Under the pieces are notes generated by a model that was not told where the DNA came from, did no database searches, and was given only the letters and a program-made list of their open reading frames with translations. Of a stretch of DNA of 64,000 nt, positions 1-10,893 are shown piece by piece. This stretch comes from Zerene cesonia (lineage: Eukaryota; Arthropoda; Insecta; Lepidoptera; Pieridae): assembly GCF_012273895.1 (NCBI RefSeq), contig NC_052102.1, positions 2,130,917 to 2,194,916 on the forward strand, written 5' to 3'. The translations under genes were made by a program, and so were the position numbers. Every line of letters begins with the position of its first letter. Position 1 is the first letter of the stretch.

Positions 1-110
1 TAATAAATGTTATTTGCAGTTAACAATTTTCTTTTTTCTTTATTACAATATTTATGGCAAGACTAGGTATATTGCAAATATTGTTTACTACCAGATGTGT
101 ATTAAATAAA

Positions 111-240
111 AACCAGCCAATTGCGAGTCGGATTCGGGCACGGAGGGTTCAGTACATCTCACTTTTATTTCTTAAAAACTTAAAAAAAAAAACTTAAAAG
201 GTTCTCAATTCGAATGTATTTATTCGGTTTTGATACTGGA
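111..240. repeat. Degenerate interspersed repeat fragment
   Basis: The motif GCGAGTCGGATTCGGGCACG followed by GAGGGTTC resembles the head of a repeat I know as common in Lepidoptera (consensus like GTGCGAGTCGGACTCGCGCA). The sequence at 185-240 (GGTTCTCAATTCGAATGTAT) looks like a second, unrelated repeat family also seen at 21511, 28385 and 39350. Both are too decayed to set borders. Family class unknown; recognition is from memory. Confidence 0.35.
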
Positions 241-1198
241 TAATAGTAGATTATTAACCTATTAATATGATTATTTTGTGTTTGATATAGGAAATATCAT
301 AATAGCAAATTGTTATATAGATTGGTACCTTCCCGTCCAGAGACGTCGTGACGGTCCGTTTAAAGTAGGAAAGTATTGTTATAAGTCCTGTCTATAGTCA
401 TATACCAGCTATGATAGTCTCAACTGCCTTGTTATAACGGTTCATAAGATGCAGTCGAGGCCGACTCGAGATATTTCAATATCCATACCGCGATAGAATT
501 CGGTCGATAAATAGAAATAAAGGTATATAGATCTTAAGCGACTCATTTTCGTTGTCATTTTCGTCTCTCTTTTTCATCCCTAGTGACAGAAAGACGGACA
601 GATGGACAGTCAATAACAGTGTTTCGTTTGAACCCTGTTGGCTCAGGACCTACCCTACCCCTCTGATAGTTTAACAACATTTGTTTATTAATTGCTTGAT
701 AATAAAAAAAACGACACCTAATGTTTTTGCATTTGTGTCTTATAATACCTATGTATTCTCATACGTTATTAGTTATTTTTAATATGCACAAAAGTTATGA
801 AACAACCACACGTTTGAAGTTAAAACTGACATGAAAACTTTAGAACGCGGGTTAGTCCCGGCTCGTAATTAGAAGCGTCACCGTCAACGTCCATTAGGGA
901 TGAATCCGCTTTAAAAGTTTACTAAACGGGACATGATGAAATTTTCTGACTATACAGGGTGCTTATTGTTGGCAAATTATTTATATTTTGACATCGCATA
1001 TTGAAGTTGATAACTGTTTGTAGGTTAGAAATTGTGGACTTTATTTGAAAGCATCTTTATAATTTTGAGTGAGTGTATTTTGAGTTATTTTATATAGCAT
1101 GCGATTCTTATTTCGTATTCAGTAAGTACATGGGTGTTAGTTACTTAGAGACTTGTATATCTTATATCTTTAAACGAGCAATTCTTGTATATATATAT
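241..1198. other. Unassigned AT-rich DNA up to gap 1
   Basis: No coding frame, RNA gene or clear repeat border is visible. A GACAGAAAGACGGACAGATG stretch near 586 may be a decayed piece of the repeat family seen at 25435 and 60526, which carries the same GACAGACAGACAG type motif. The last bases before the gap are an AT dinucleotide run. Confidence 0.4.
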
Positions 1199-2198
1199 NN
1201 NNNNNNNNNNNNNNNNNNNNNNNNNNNNNNNNNNNNNNNNNNNNNNNNNNNNNNNNNNNNNNNNNNNNNNNNNNNNNNNNNNNNNNNNNNNNNNNNNNNN
1301 NNNNNNNNNNNNNNNNNNNNNNNNNNNNNNNNNNNNNNNNNNNNNNNNNNNNNNNNNNNNNNNNNNNNNNNNNNNNNNNNNNNNNNNNNNNNNNNNNNNN
1401 NNNNNNNNNNNNNNNNNNNNNNNNNNNNNNNNNNNNNNNNNNNNNNNNNNNNNNNNNNNNNNNNNNNNNNNNNNNNNNNNNNNNNNNNNNNNNNNNNNNN
1501 NNNNNNNNNNNNNNNNNNNNNNNNNNNNNNNNNNNNNNNNNNNNNNNNNNNNNNNNNNNNNNNNNNNNNNNNNNNNNNNNNNNNNNNNNNNNNNNNNNNN
1601 NNNNNNNNNNNNNNNNNNNNNNNNNNNNNNNNNNNNNNNNNNNNNNNNNNNNNNNNNNNNNNNNNNNNNNNNNNNNNNNNNNNNNNNNNNNNNNNNNNNN
1701 NNNNNNNNNNNNNNNNNNNNNNNNNNNNNNNNNNNNNNNNNNNNNNNNNNNNNNNNNNNNNNNNNNNNNNNNNNNNNNNNNNNNNNNNNNNNNNNNNNNN
1801 NNNNNNNNNNNNNNNNNNNNNNNNNNNNNNNNNNNNNNNNNNNNNNNNNNNNNNNNNNNNNNNNNNNNNNNNNNNNNNNNNNNNNNNNNNNNNNNNNNNN
1901 NNNNNNNNNNNNNNNNNNNNNNNNNNNNNNNNNNNNNNNNNNNNNNNNNNNNNNNNNNNNNNNNNNNNNNNNNNNNNNNNNNNNNNNNNNNNNNNNNNNN
2001 NNNNNNNNNNNNNNNNNNNNNNNNNNNNNNNNNNNNNNNNNNNNNNNNNNNNNNNNNNNNNNNNNNNNNNNNNNNNNNNNNNNNNNNNNNNNNNNNNNNN
2101 NNNNNNNNNNNNNNNNNNNNNNNNNNNNNNNNNNNNNNNNNNNNNNNNNNNNNNNNNNNNNNNNNNNNNNNNNNNNNNNNNNNNNNNNNNNNNNNNNN
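1199..2198. other. Assembly gap (1000 N)
   Basis: Exactly 1000 consecutive N. A round number usually marks a scaffold gap of unknown true length, so distances across it are not reliable. Reading frames drawn through it have no content. Confidence 0.98.
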
Positions 2199-3000
2199 GA
2201 CAGATTCGAAATTCAAATGTAATATTTTTTTATAATTAAGTGTAACAGTATTTATGGCCAGACTAAGTATTTGTACCAACATACATTTTAATATGGAGTG
2301 AATTATTACTGTTTGAATGAAGAGACAATTTGCCATGTTTATAATCTCGTTTATTTCATACTGTTTGATGAACTTTATCGCTGTAACTCTTTGAAGTCAT
2401 AATAAAATACAGATCTGAGCTTTATTGGGAACAAACTAAATTAATTTATTGGTGTATACAAGTTTTAATTGCTGCTACATAATTATGTTTCTCGAATCAA
2501 GCATAGAGATTTATAGACACTCGAATGTTTACATTTACGATTGTATTTATTGAAATGTTCGGTTAAATGAATTTGCGACTCAAATATAGAAATTCTATCA
2601 TACATATAATAAACGTTATGTAAATTTTGACCTTTGTAGATTTATTAAATGAAATGAATTTCCCGGATAACAATTCAACATCCTTTCCCGAGTCTAAAAC
2701 TATCTTCGAACAAAATTTCAACCTAATCGGTTACGTGATTAAGGCATGAAGAACAGGCAGTCAGATACAGTATTATGTTATAACAGATTACGATAAAATT
2801 ACGCTTTATTATTTGTATTATATCGATTGCATAGTCTTGAAGGTTAGCTCGGAAGAACAAAAATAACTGATTAAATGCCAATAACTTTTGCTCGAGAATT
2901 TGTTTACGAATTCACGTAATTAACTAAAAAAAAAATAACACGCGTCTCGGGAACTTGACATTTGCGCGTTTCCTCCATTTCGCTCAAACTGGAACATATA
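2199..3000. other. Unassigned DNA upstream of the cuticle gene
   Basis: AT-rich, no recognisable coding sequence or repeat. It contains the partner (2249-2270) of a short direct repeat at 49-70. The part nearest 3000 is presumably the proximal regulatory region of the cuticular protein gene, but I cannot name binding sites in it. Confidence 0.4.
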
Positions 3001-3007
3001 TTGTTAA

Positions 3008-3045
3008 TATAAAAACAACCGAAAGTTGATGACAAAGCACACTCA
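3008..3045 (+). promoter_or_regulatory. TATA box and probable start region of the cuticle gene
   Basis: TATAAAA lies at 3008-3014. A start of transcription about 30 bp downstream would fall near 3039-3045 (sequence CACTCACC), leaving a 5' leader of roughly 30 bases before the ATG at 3074. A TATA box at this distance is normal for insect cuticular protein genes, which are strongly and stage-specifically transcribed. The exact start site is inferred from spacing. Confidence 0.6.
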
Positions 3046-3073
3046 CCGACGAAGTCACAAGTTGTAAGGCAAC

Positions 3074-4356
3074 ATGAAGGTAAGCGGTAATACAATTACA
3101 TTTATTATTATTTATCTTAGAATATTAAATTGAAAGTTTAATTTTTATTTTTATAGCATTTATGCTTTATAAATGATAAATTTTGAAAGAATAGAAAAAA
3201 ATTGATCACGAGGCGGGATTCGAGCCCGCGTCGTTTTGAAAGTGTTTGACAAAATTGTTCTTTCTTCCTATCATTATCATAATCCTACTAATATTATAAA
3301 TGCGAAAGTTTGTAAGGATGTGTGTGTGCTTGTTGCTCTTTCACGCAAAATCTACTAAACCGATTGCAATGAAATTTCGGTACGTCAGTTGTCTAGCTGG
3401 ACAACTGGAATAACATATAAGCAACTTTTTAACCCGATATTCGTACGGGATATGGACTTACGCGGGTGAAACCGTGGGGCGCAGCTAGTGGTATATATTT
3501 TTATCGGTGCACAATATTCTATTTTGACATGTAAAGATTTGGACTGTCGGTTAGATAGAATTTTCAAAATATGTAGTTTAATATCCAACTAATAATTTAA
3601 GCAATATAAAAAACAATCACAATGGACATGTTAGGTTGTTTTAATTATTTCTTAAATACATAGGAACAATTAATTATCAACATAAATATTAAACAGAACT
3701 GCTCTTATACAGAGTACACGTAAGGAAATTATTTAATTCTACCAATCCTAATCATAAGATGAACTCATTAAATTATTGCATTGTTACCGAACCGTTATAA
3801 GTGTACCAAATTTGAATTAAATCTGTCCGTGTAAAGTCAGCCAAAAAGTACATACAAACGTGAACAAACACACAGATGAAGCTAAAAAAAAGCACGGTAA
3901 AAAGCTTTGAAATGGTAATAGAACTTCACAATGATCATAATAATTTAGTAATTTCATAAGAATAATTGACGGATCCAATTTCAGATCATCATCCTATTCG
4001 CTGTATTGGCCGTAGCCAGCGCTGATGTCTCCAGCTTCGCGTATGAAGTAGCAGACCCTTACACTGGGGACTTCAAACACCAGTTCGAGACCCGGGCAGG
4101 CGACCGGGTGCAAGGACAATACGGCCTTCTAGAATCTGATGGAACACGGCGGACGGTGGACTACACCGCTGGTTCTGAGGGCTTCAACGCTCTTGTGCGG
4201 AAGGACCCTGCTGTGTTTGCGCCGTTTGCCGCTCCCCTCTCACCTGCAGCCATTGCTTCATATCCCTATGCGTATGGACCTTACACACCATATGCTTTCT
4301 CGCGGTATGGAGTTTATGGCTACACTGCTCCCTACGGCTATCGGCGGTTTTACTAG
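3074..4356 (+). CDS. RR-2 type cuticular protein (CPR family), two exons
   Basis: Coding sequence is 3074-3079 joined to 3985-4356. Exon 1 holds only ATG AAG and ends at a GTAAGC donor; exon 2 follows TTTCAG, with a phase-0 intron of 905 bp. This Met-Lys first exon is the standard layout of insect cuticle genes. The protein has 125 residues. Residues 1-15 (MKIIILFAVLAVASA) form a signal peptide with cleavage before Asp16. Residues about 18-77 are a chitin-binding Rebers-Riddiford domain; YEVADPYTGDFK, the central VQGQYGLLESDGTRRTVDYT and GFNALVRKDP fit the RR-2 class associated with hard cuticle. Residues 78-125 are an Ala/Pro then Tyr/Gly-rich tail ending YRRFY, probably a site for cross-linking. 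The domain starts almost directly after the signal peptide, so there is no N-terminal spacer. The product is expected to be secreted by epidermis and bind chitin in the cuticle. The family assignment is firm; tissue and stage are not visible. The start is chosen because the longest open frame in exon 2 lacks an ATG and a signal peptide start. Confidence 0.93.
3186..3260 (-). repeat. SINE remnant with tRNA-like B box, in the intron
   Basis: On the minus strand GGGCTCGAATCCCGCCTCG is very close to the pol III B box/T-arm (GGTTCGAATCC), followed by GTGATCAATTTTTTTC. No A box is clear, so this is a truncated tRNA-derived SINE rather than a tRNA gene. It lies in the cuticle gene intron. Confidence 0.4.
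3283..3488 (+). mobile_element. Helitron-like non-autonomous element (copy 1), inside the cuticle gene intron
   Basis: Starts TCCTACTAATATTATAAATG and ends GGGGCGCAGCTAG, flanked by A on the left and T on the right. The 5' TC, 3' CTAG, A/T target and a GC hairpin just before the 3' end fit Helitrons. No coding capacity. It lies in the same orientation as the gene, far from both splice sites (204 bp after the donor, 496 bp before the acceptor). Confidence 0.8.
3795..3905 (+). repeat. Interspersed repeat related to the one at 33200
   Basis: ACCAAATTTGAATTAAATCT, then AACAAACACACAGATGAAGC and AAAAAAAGCACGGTAAAAAG match in order the copy at 33200-33440 (AAACATAC...GGTGAAGCTAATAAAAAGC). Class not identified. 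It lies in the cuticle gene intron about 80 bp before the splice acceptor. Confidence 0.45.
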
Positions 4357-4407
4357 ACATTGGTTTTGATCCGTTTGATTACGTTTCGGTAAACTCCGTA
4401 TGTACCA

Positions 4408-4413
4408 AATAAA
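4408..4413 (+). terminator. Poly-A signal AATAAA of the cuticle gene
   Basis: AATAAA begins 52 bases after the stop codon, giving a short 3' UTR as is usual for cuticle genes. Cleavage would be expected 10-30 bases further on. Confidence 0.75.
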
Positions 4414-4740
4414 AATACAATCATACTGTAATTATAAAGCATGATTATATATTTTTATTTGAACTTAAATGCTGTTAAATTTTAATGAAAAAAATATTAT
4501 AAATAGTGTTGAATCCTTGAAATATGTGTGGAAAAATGTTATTTTTTTTAATAAATAGATAAAAAAAAAATGTATGTTTTATTTTACCCATTTATTTAGC
4601 AAGAAGCAAAAAATCTACCTACATTTAAAGAACTGCACCATGTAACGAAGGGTCTCCATTTTGAGTTATTTTGTATGTTTATTTATTCTTTTAAAAATTG
4701 ACCAAAAAAGCAAACTTAAAAAATACATGTGCTAAAAAAA

Positions 4741-4802
4741 ATAAGTACAATTTGTTGGGCGGCCTTATCATCTAGAAGAAATCTCTTCCAGGCAAAGGTA
4801 AC
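4741..4802 (-). mobile_element. LINE 3'-end fragment
   Basis: On the minus strand TTTGCCTGGAAGAGATTTCT followed by GATAAGGCCGCC matches a motif I know as the 3' UTR end of lepidopteran non-LTR retrotransposons. A second fragment of the same motif is at 59128. Short and without coding sequence. Confidence 0.5.
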
Positions 4803-5479
4803 AAGCATAATAAACGTATAGGCAGGACGAGAAACAAATAACAAGTTTTTAAAGCAAGATTGCATTTAAATATAAAATATACATAAAATTATTATTATGC
4901 TAATCAGTTTTATCATTTACATAACAAGCATGACGAATCGGACCCTAACAAAGTTAAACTAATTTTAGCGTTAATTCATTCTATTTTTAACAAAAGCATT
5001 CAGTCACAAGTGCTTATTACTAGACAAACGTATTCTAACGTATGTATCTGTAATAATATTCAATTATTGCGATGTTCATATTTTCTATACATTATAAAAT
5101 ATCCTATAACGATGCCTCTGACGTATCATAATGAGGTTGCATTAATGTGACGGAGATAAGCCAACCGTTCTTGTGAATAATTCATCGCATAGAAATTATT
5201 TATACCTCATAATATGTTATAACTTATGAAGCGGCTGCATGTTATCTGTAAACATGTTATGAAACAAGTGTCTGTATAAGGGAGACATATGATGATATTA
5301 ATTAAGGCTATTAAAGCAATAGAATTGAAACAATGTTATTTTTAATTGGTGCGTCAAGCCGCTTGTCGGTGGGAATCTTTCGATTTACAGATCTTGCGAT
5401 TTATAATTTGGTTCGTCTTTCCTTAGTGTTGCAGAGATATTAATTTTTATTTAGTACTTATTCTACTCAGTCCATACAT
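4803..5479. other. Unassigned AT-rich intergenic DNA
   Basis: No coding frame of interest, RNA gene or repeat border visible in this stretch downstream of the cuticle gene. Confidence 0.4.
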
Positions 5480-5560
5480 AAAAAATGATAAAAATCGGTT
5501 CACCCAATAGAGTAATGGTTTGGTGACCTTTTTTTAATCGGTTGAAAAGTTATATCCACT
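5480..5560 (+). repeat. Fragment of a dispersed repeat (AATCGGTTCACCCA family)
   Basis: AAAAATCGGTTCACCCAATA followed by GAGTAATGGTTTGGTGACC matches the start of the family seen at 28385 and 39350 (AATCGATTCACCCGGTCAAA, ATCGGTTTATCCAGTAAATG). Class unknown. Confidence 0.45.
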
Positions 5561-5906
5561 CGAGCGAAATAGCGCGCAACAGCCAGTTAAAAATAATGAC
5601 AATTTTCAATTTAATGAAAGGTCCACTAAAAACATAACAAGGTAAATTATTGTCCAGTACTGAGGTAGTAGACCTTTTTTATGTACTCTCTACACTCTGC
5701 TGATATCCTATTAAGTTAATATAATCATTATCACCATTCTTCGTTCCATTTTGTCCCATTTCAAACAAACTTTTTATTTTCCTTTTTTCACCTATTTCAC
5801 ATATCCTCTACGTTATCACTGCAAGTCCCTACTAAAAGCTAAGACCGAAATCCACCATTTTCTTCTATATTTCAAATAGAACATGTCTTTATTGCTTCAT
5901 ATCATC

Positions 5907-6219
5907 CTTTTTTATGTCACAGTCGGCAATGGAGCTGGTGTAAGCGCTACCACCACCCATGAATATTTGGAGAGGCATAAGGTCCATTGCAGAACTGACG
6001 CCTCTACAAATGTAAAGACTTTAAATTGGGAAGGGATTAAGGAAGGATTGGCGAGAGGAATAAAGGAAATGACTGGGATGGGTAAGGAAAAGTATATGAG
6101 CCTCCGGCTCCCCCACTCACCTAACGAAACACAGCAGAATGCTATTTCACGCCGGTCTTCTGTGGGGGTGTGGTACTTTCCCGGTGCGAACTGGTCCAAG
6201 TCGTGCCAAAGCGTACAAT
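5907..6219 (-). mobile_element. Poly-A SINE, type-2 tail subfamily
   Basis: Reading on the minus strand: head with GGTTCG-less region like CTGGTCCAAGTCGTGCC (complement), middle with GTGAAATAGCATTCTGCTGT and GGGGGAGCCGGAGGC, then a tail module ending ATTGCCGACTGTG and a T-run on the plus strand. The tail module is the same type as at 24590-24935 but is diverged and has lost the matching inverted end. The reading frames here are frames through the repeat. Confidence 0.75.
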
Positions 6220-6571
6220 ATGAATCAATTTTGTATATCTATGTTAATCTATGATGAACATGTTCAATACCAATGTATATCTATGCAAATAAACAATATA
6301 CTTTATAATCTAAAGTTGGCCGAGAATCGGTAAAATCAGGACCACGTTAGAGATTTTTTTCTAAAGAATTTCTGCATAAAACGTATAATGTGTATAATTT
6401 CAAAGCCGATATATCAATGTTGAAAGTGATGAATCTGTGGCCTAAAAATTGTTCACGAAGATTTTCTTTATGATGTGTGATATTGAGTGCTATATAGAAA
6501 TTTTGCACAAAAGAAGTTTCGTACTTTTTAACCGATTTTAAATGTGTTTCTTTCGTTATAATATTATTTAT

Positions 6572-6902
6572 TGTGGGAGTCGAGCACGCTTCCTCACGAA
6601 TTGGGCCAGCTCGCACCGGGGAAGTACCACACCCCCACAGAAAACCGGCGTGAAACAGTGGCATGCCACTGTGTTTCGTACGGTGAGTGGGGGAGCCGGA
6701 GGCCTATTTCCTTTTCCTTACCCTTCCCAGTCCATTCCTTCTTTCCTGTCATTAATCCTTTCCTTTTCACTTACCCCATAAAAGCGGGCAGCGCATTCGC
6801 AGAGCCACCTTTACGAATGTTCATGGGCGGTGGTGATCGCTTACCATCGGGCGAACCACCAGCTTAGTTGCCCGCTATGACATGAAAAAAAAAAAAAAAA
6901 AA
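6572..6902 (+). mobile_element. Full-length poly-A SINE, type-1 tail subfamily
   Basis: Begins GTGGGAGTCGAGCACGCTTC, continues GGGCCAGCTCGCACCGGGGA, GTGGGGGAGCCGGAGGCC, pyrimidine-rich CCTTACCCTTCCCAGTCC, then the 3' module AGCGGGCA...TGCCCGCT (6783-6876) and a poly-A run of about 17. The poly-A fixes the direction. No clean target duplication is visible. This is the best complete copy of the most abundant repeat in the window and resembles, from memory, Metulj SINEs. Open frames across it on both strands are not genes. Confidence 0.85.
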
Positions 6903-7039
6903 TTAGTAGCTTTTGTTTCCGGCTTCGCGTAAATTAGAGGTAAAACCCCTTTCTCTATACCGTGAAGTTGTATGACATGGTAATTATAATTTTTCGTTAG
7001 TATGAAGATGATGTTTCGCCATCCCAATTCCTATTTATA

Positions 7040-7238
7040 TTTTATAAATATGGAATTAGATCTGTCTTTCGGTCAATATGATCTTAGCGTCGAAACCACT
7101 TAACCGATCAGAATGAAACTTGGCACAAAAATAGCTTGAGACCCAAGAAAGGACATAGAATAGTTGTTATGCTGGAAATCCGGATAACGGAACAATACGA
7201 GGAAAGCCTCGGGACTGTCAATCTTTTAGAATGCCATG
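7040..7238 (+). repeat. Dispersed repeat, related to 57095-57300
   Basis: Contains AACTTGGCACAAAAATAGCT, GAGACCCAAGAAAGGACATA and GGAAATCC in the order of a motif set shared with 57095-57300 (GAGACCCACAAAACGGATAC, GGAAATCCCACTG). Probably a non-autonomous DNA element; class not certain. Confidence 0.45.
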
Positions 7239-7471
7239 TTATAACATATGACCGCCTCCTTGGTATAGTGGTAAACGCGTGAGCGTAGAACCGAGAGGTC
7301 CTAAGTTCGATTCCCGGTGGGGACAATAAAAAAAATGTCTCGGTCTGGCAGGACACAGAAGACTGATCACCTACTTGTCCATAAAGAAAATTGATCAGTG
7401 AAATAGATGTATATCATCTGCCCCATACCCCAGTAGGGGACACGGGACTTCACTTTTTTTATTATAACATA
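7239..7471. repeat. Target-site duplication TTATAACATA around a SINE
   Basis: TTATAACATA occurs at 7239-7248 and again at 7462-7471, directly bounding the SINE at 7249-7461. A perfect 10-bp duplication supports insertion by target-primed reverse transcription and a fairly recent event. Confidence 0.8.
7249..7461 (+). mobile_element. tRNA-derived SINE with intact A and B boxes
   Basis: A box TGGTATAGTGG at 7261-7271 and B box AGTTCGATTCC at 7304-7314 form a tRNA-like head. The body (CGGTCTGGCAGGACACAGAA, GACTGATCACCTAC) and the tail GGGGACACGGGACTTCAC are not tRNA. Hence it is a SINE and not a tRNA gene. A minus-strand relative is at 20855-20970. Transcription by pol III from the two boxes is possible. 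Confidence 0.85.
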
Positions 7472-7639
7472 CAATACGGTATCCTTTATAGTTTCATCGA
7501 CAAATGTAGGAAAGAATATAGGTAATGTAAAGGATTTTATAAATCACACGTAGCTAAATACTAACCACTGATACTTATTTTACAACAATACAACAAAGCA
7601 AAATACTTATAATTAAATAAAATCTCGAAAAAATGTTTA

Positions 7640-7760
7640 GAAATTAAGGACTTTTTACCGGATTTGAAGCGCGATTTTGATGATTATATTATTAACTCGA
7701 CGTTTCAAACACTTTACAGCGAGCGTGGTCACCACGTCTTTAATTTCAAAATGTAAAATA
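7640..7760. mobile_element. LINE 3'-end-like fragment
   Basis: TTAACTCGACGTTTCAAACA followed by CTTTACAGCGAGCGTGGTCA resembles a motif found at ends of CR1/Zenon-like elements in Lepidoptera (GTAAAGTGTTCGAAACGTCG on the other strand). Recognition is from memory and the piece has no coding sequence. Confidence 0.4.
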
Positions 7761-9044
7761 CTCGTGTAAAATCAAACACAAAAACTACTCGAAAAAATAA
7801 TTTGCTCATCATTTCTGTCTATATTTTCTTATGTATATGTAGTTATATAGACATATGAATAATAAAAAAGGGAAAAAAGAAAGAAAAAAGCATTTAAATA
7901 TAGAAGGTAATAAACGCACCGTTTGTGTAACGCTACCTAACGCTTGAAGTGCGAACGTCCCACTTGTAACTTTTCTACTGTTGAGATAAGGTCACTTACA
8001 TACAAAGCGTTATGTTCATTATTTATATCCATCACTATTAATTGTATCAAAAATATGCGATACTCTGTTATATGGGTAAATGTAGACTGTCAAAGGTTTT
8101 CTCTTTTCCACAGAAAGACTTCCTGCGAAAATGAGTCATCCTGTCCAAATTATAGAATAATATTTAACCATTATTCTAAATATAATTGTTCGTAATGATT
8201 ACGCAAAAATACCCATAAATCTCCCACGAGTTTATTTATCTTTTCAGTAAATTCTTATAAGTAGTTGTGCATCGCTGACTGAAAACGCGCTGGCCTTTGC
8301 TATCCGCACTATACTGACGTGGTAATTATTTACGTAGTAATACTAATATAGTATTATGTTATCTATGGTAATACGTATCGTAATATGTACACCATGCGTG
8401 CATTAGCGGTATATGTCTGCTGCGCAAATCTAGGAATGTAAACATGTTAAAGAAAATAAATCAAATGAATATTTTTTGTCGTTTCGTTTTTTTCACCTTG
8501 TGCTTATGAAAAGCTATAAGTTCCATTGATATGGGGCACTGTGTATATTGTATTTCATAGTAATAAATAAACGCGTATAAAACACCGTAAACGCCCGTGC
8601 AAATGTATCCCTTACTACACGAGCGCCCTCCCTCTTGTATCGTAGCTGAGATTTACAGCCAATAGGAACAATATTGTTCGCTCAAATATACTCCGAATGG
8701 AAGATAAAACTTTCGCTCGAGTAGTTGTGAAGGATTTAGTTTTCAATTTCGTTCAGAAATATCAGCCAGACTTGTAACAAATGAAATGCAGTGTTCATTG
8801 ATTAATCTGTTGATCGTATTTTATTTTGCTTTTTAATGAAATGTCATACATAATCAATGATTTAGGTTATTTATTCTTAAGTACACAGCAACAAACAAAG
8901 AAGCCAGATATAATTTAAAACAAAATTTTGACTCACACACAAATGGTACAATTTTTAAGGATACTATAATTACAATTATCGATGACTTCTTACAGTTAAA
9001 ACTTATGACGTACAATAATATATATGATTCATTGATATGTATAA
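7761..9044. other. Unassigned intergenic DNA
   Basis: No convincing gene. Around 8570-8660 the sequence is less AT-rich and has a TATAAAA followed by a GC-richer segment, but no coding frame follows, so I do not call a promoter. Confidence 0.35.
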
Positions 9045-9194
9045 AATTAATCTCTATTTCCCTTGGACACGCTATCACGCGTGAACGGCTGGACCGATTT
9101 CAAAAATTCTTTCATTTCTTTTACTATTAGAAAGCTGCAATTACACTGAGTGACATAGACATGTACCACGGGTGAAACCAGGGCGAACAGCTAG
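9045..9194 (+). repeat. Helitron-like fragment, second family
   Basis: CTCTATTTCCCTTGGACACG, GGACCGATTTCAAAAATTCT and the end TACCACGGGTGAAACCAGGG ... CAGCTAG (CTAG at 9191-9194, followed by T) match the pieces at 29430-29580 and 62240-62374. The CTAG+T end suits a Helitron; the 5' end is not defined. Confidence 0.5.
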
Positions 9195-9565
9195 TTTATA
9201 TGACAGTTATAAATATGATATTCAATCTAATCCATAACTAAATTAAAATATAGTAAGCTAGTCTATATGAAAGTACTATCTATACGTTTTACTTCGATAC
9301 AGTTTGTAAATACTTGCTCAATAGTTTTTAGCTTACCAGTTTTTACCTCCAAGCATCTCAACATACGGGTTCAGTTTGACCACCGAAGATTCCTTGAAAA
9401 GGTATACTTGAAAGGATTGCCTCCTTCACAAAGTAACGGAAGGGAGAAACAGTGTACAATTTATCTATCCGGTACAAATACGCAGTAATACATTACTTCT
9501 CCGAATTTATATGGCCACAGTTAAATAATGACTAAGCTAAACTGTCGAAAGATACTTAGTATCTA

Positions 9566-9890
9566 TTATTTTTATGTCATACCGGACAACTGAGCTGGTG
9601 TTTCGCCTGATGGTAAACGATCACCACCGCTCATGAATATTCGCAGAGGCTCAGACCTCTGAGAATGCGTTGCCCGTTTTAAAGGGATAAGGGATAAGGA
9701 AAGGATTGATAACTGGAAAGAAGAAATGGACTGGGAAGGGCGAGCAGAAGGAAATAGGCCTCCGGCTCCCCCACTCACCGTACGAAATATAATAGGAAGC
9801 TATTATTTCACGCCGGTTTTCTGTGGGGGTGTGGTACTTCCCAGGTGCGAGCTGGCACAATTCGTGCCGAAGCGTGCTCGACTCCCACAA
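9566..9890 (-). mobile_element. Full-length poly-A SINE, type-1 tail subfamily
   Basis: Minus-strand copy of the 6572 element: plus-strand order is T-run, GGACAACTGAGCTGGTGTTT, CGATCACCACCGCTCATGAA, hairpin AGAGGCTCAGACCTCT, GCCTCCGGCTCCCCCACTCA, GCACGCCGG-like middle and head CGTGCTCGACTCCCACAA. Long frames over it are not genes. Confidence 0.85.
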
Positions 9891-10892
9891 TAGGCGTGGA
9901 CTTAGCCTATACTTACAAATAATTTGTTTTGTAATCGCTTTGAACAATTCACCATTCTCAGCTTGATCGATTATGTTGGCTTTGCGAAATCTTTTTAAGC
10001 GCATTAGCTAAAAGAACTTTCGTGTTCATCTGCGATATAAATGGCCGAGGTTTTTAAAATGTCTATTAATCTCAACCACAATGCTTAAGGTTTTGTGGAG
10101 ACGACTCCGTTCTGTCATTTCTCAGATTGAGTTTAGGGAAGTGAGCTTTTCTTTATTGGTGAGGATTTTCGTTTCACTAATGATAGCTTTTCTATTATTT
10201 TATTTTATAACTTTCCCTTTTAAGTAGTGCTATTGATTTCGATATGTATATAATAAGTCATAAATATTAAATAATACGTATTGTTTTGTATGACGACTTT
10301 GTATTTCGTAGATCGAAAACATTTATTGTCATATAATGACATGAATTTATTGGAAAATGAAACACTACTTCATTTTAATTCAAGTAAGGGTCGGGCGTAA
10401 ATGCTGATTACGCTCAATTTTCGAACGCCTGACAAAATTTTAAGAGCAAAGTTTACTTACGAAATGTAAAACGAATTATTGTGTAGTGGGTTGATATTAT
10501 TTGAATTAATTACACGCACTGTTTTAACACAACAGTCACAGGTTCAATTATATCACTAACGAACAGCGTTTCTTGTAATTGCAGCAAGATTATTTATGGA
10601 AGTATGTGTTATATCAGCACAATATTGTTTTATTATATGTTATTGAAATCTCCTTATTTGGATTTTATAGTCAGGAAAATATTTGACATTCCTTGTATAT
10701 TTGATCGGTATTATTATAAAATTACACCTTATGTAAGAACAGCGTTCTTTTAAAATTATTTTTACCAATTTAATTAAGAAAATGAAATCGAGGACATAAT
10801 ATATATAAATTAAAATAGACAAATTACATAATATCAGGTTTCTCCATAGATCAATAGGTCCATTGTACTAGCACGGTAATAATATATCTAAC
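9891..10892. other. Unassigned AT-rich intergenic DNA
   Basis: No gene, RNA or repeat border that I can support. Confidence 0.4.
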
Positions 10893-10893
10893 A

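Noticed and set aside
1073..2336. Long frames on both strands of about 345-388 codons
   Set aside because: They consist of N from the assembly gap; no sequence supports them. The same holds for the frames around 49206-50348.
3385..3588. 67-codon minus-strand frame in the cuticle intron
   Set aside because: Runs through the Helitron-like copy; near-identical peptides (SCAPRFHPRKSVSR type) appear at other copies.
7249..7325. tRNA gene
   Set aside because: A and B boxes are present but the 3' half has no acceptor stem and continues into a SINE body with a target duplication. The same applies at 20855, 40757 and 58860.
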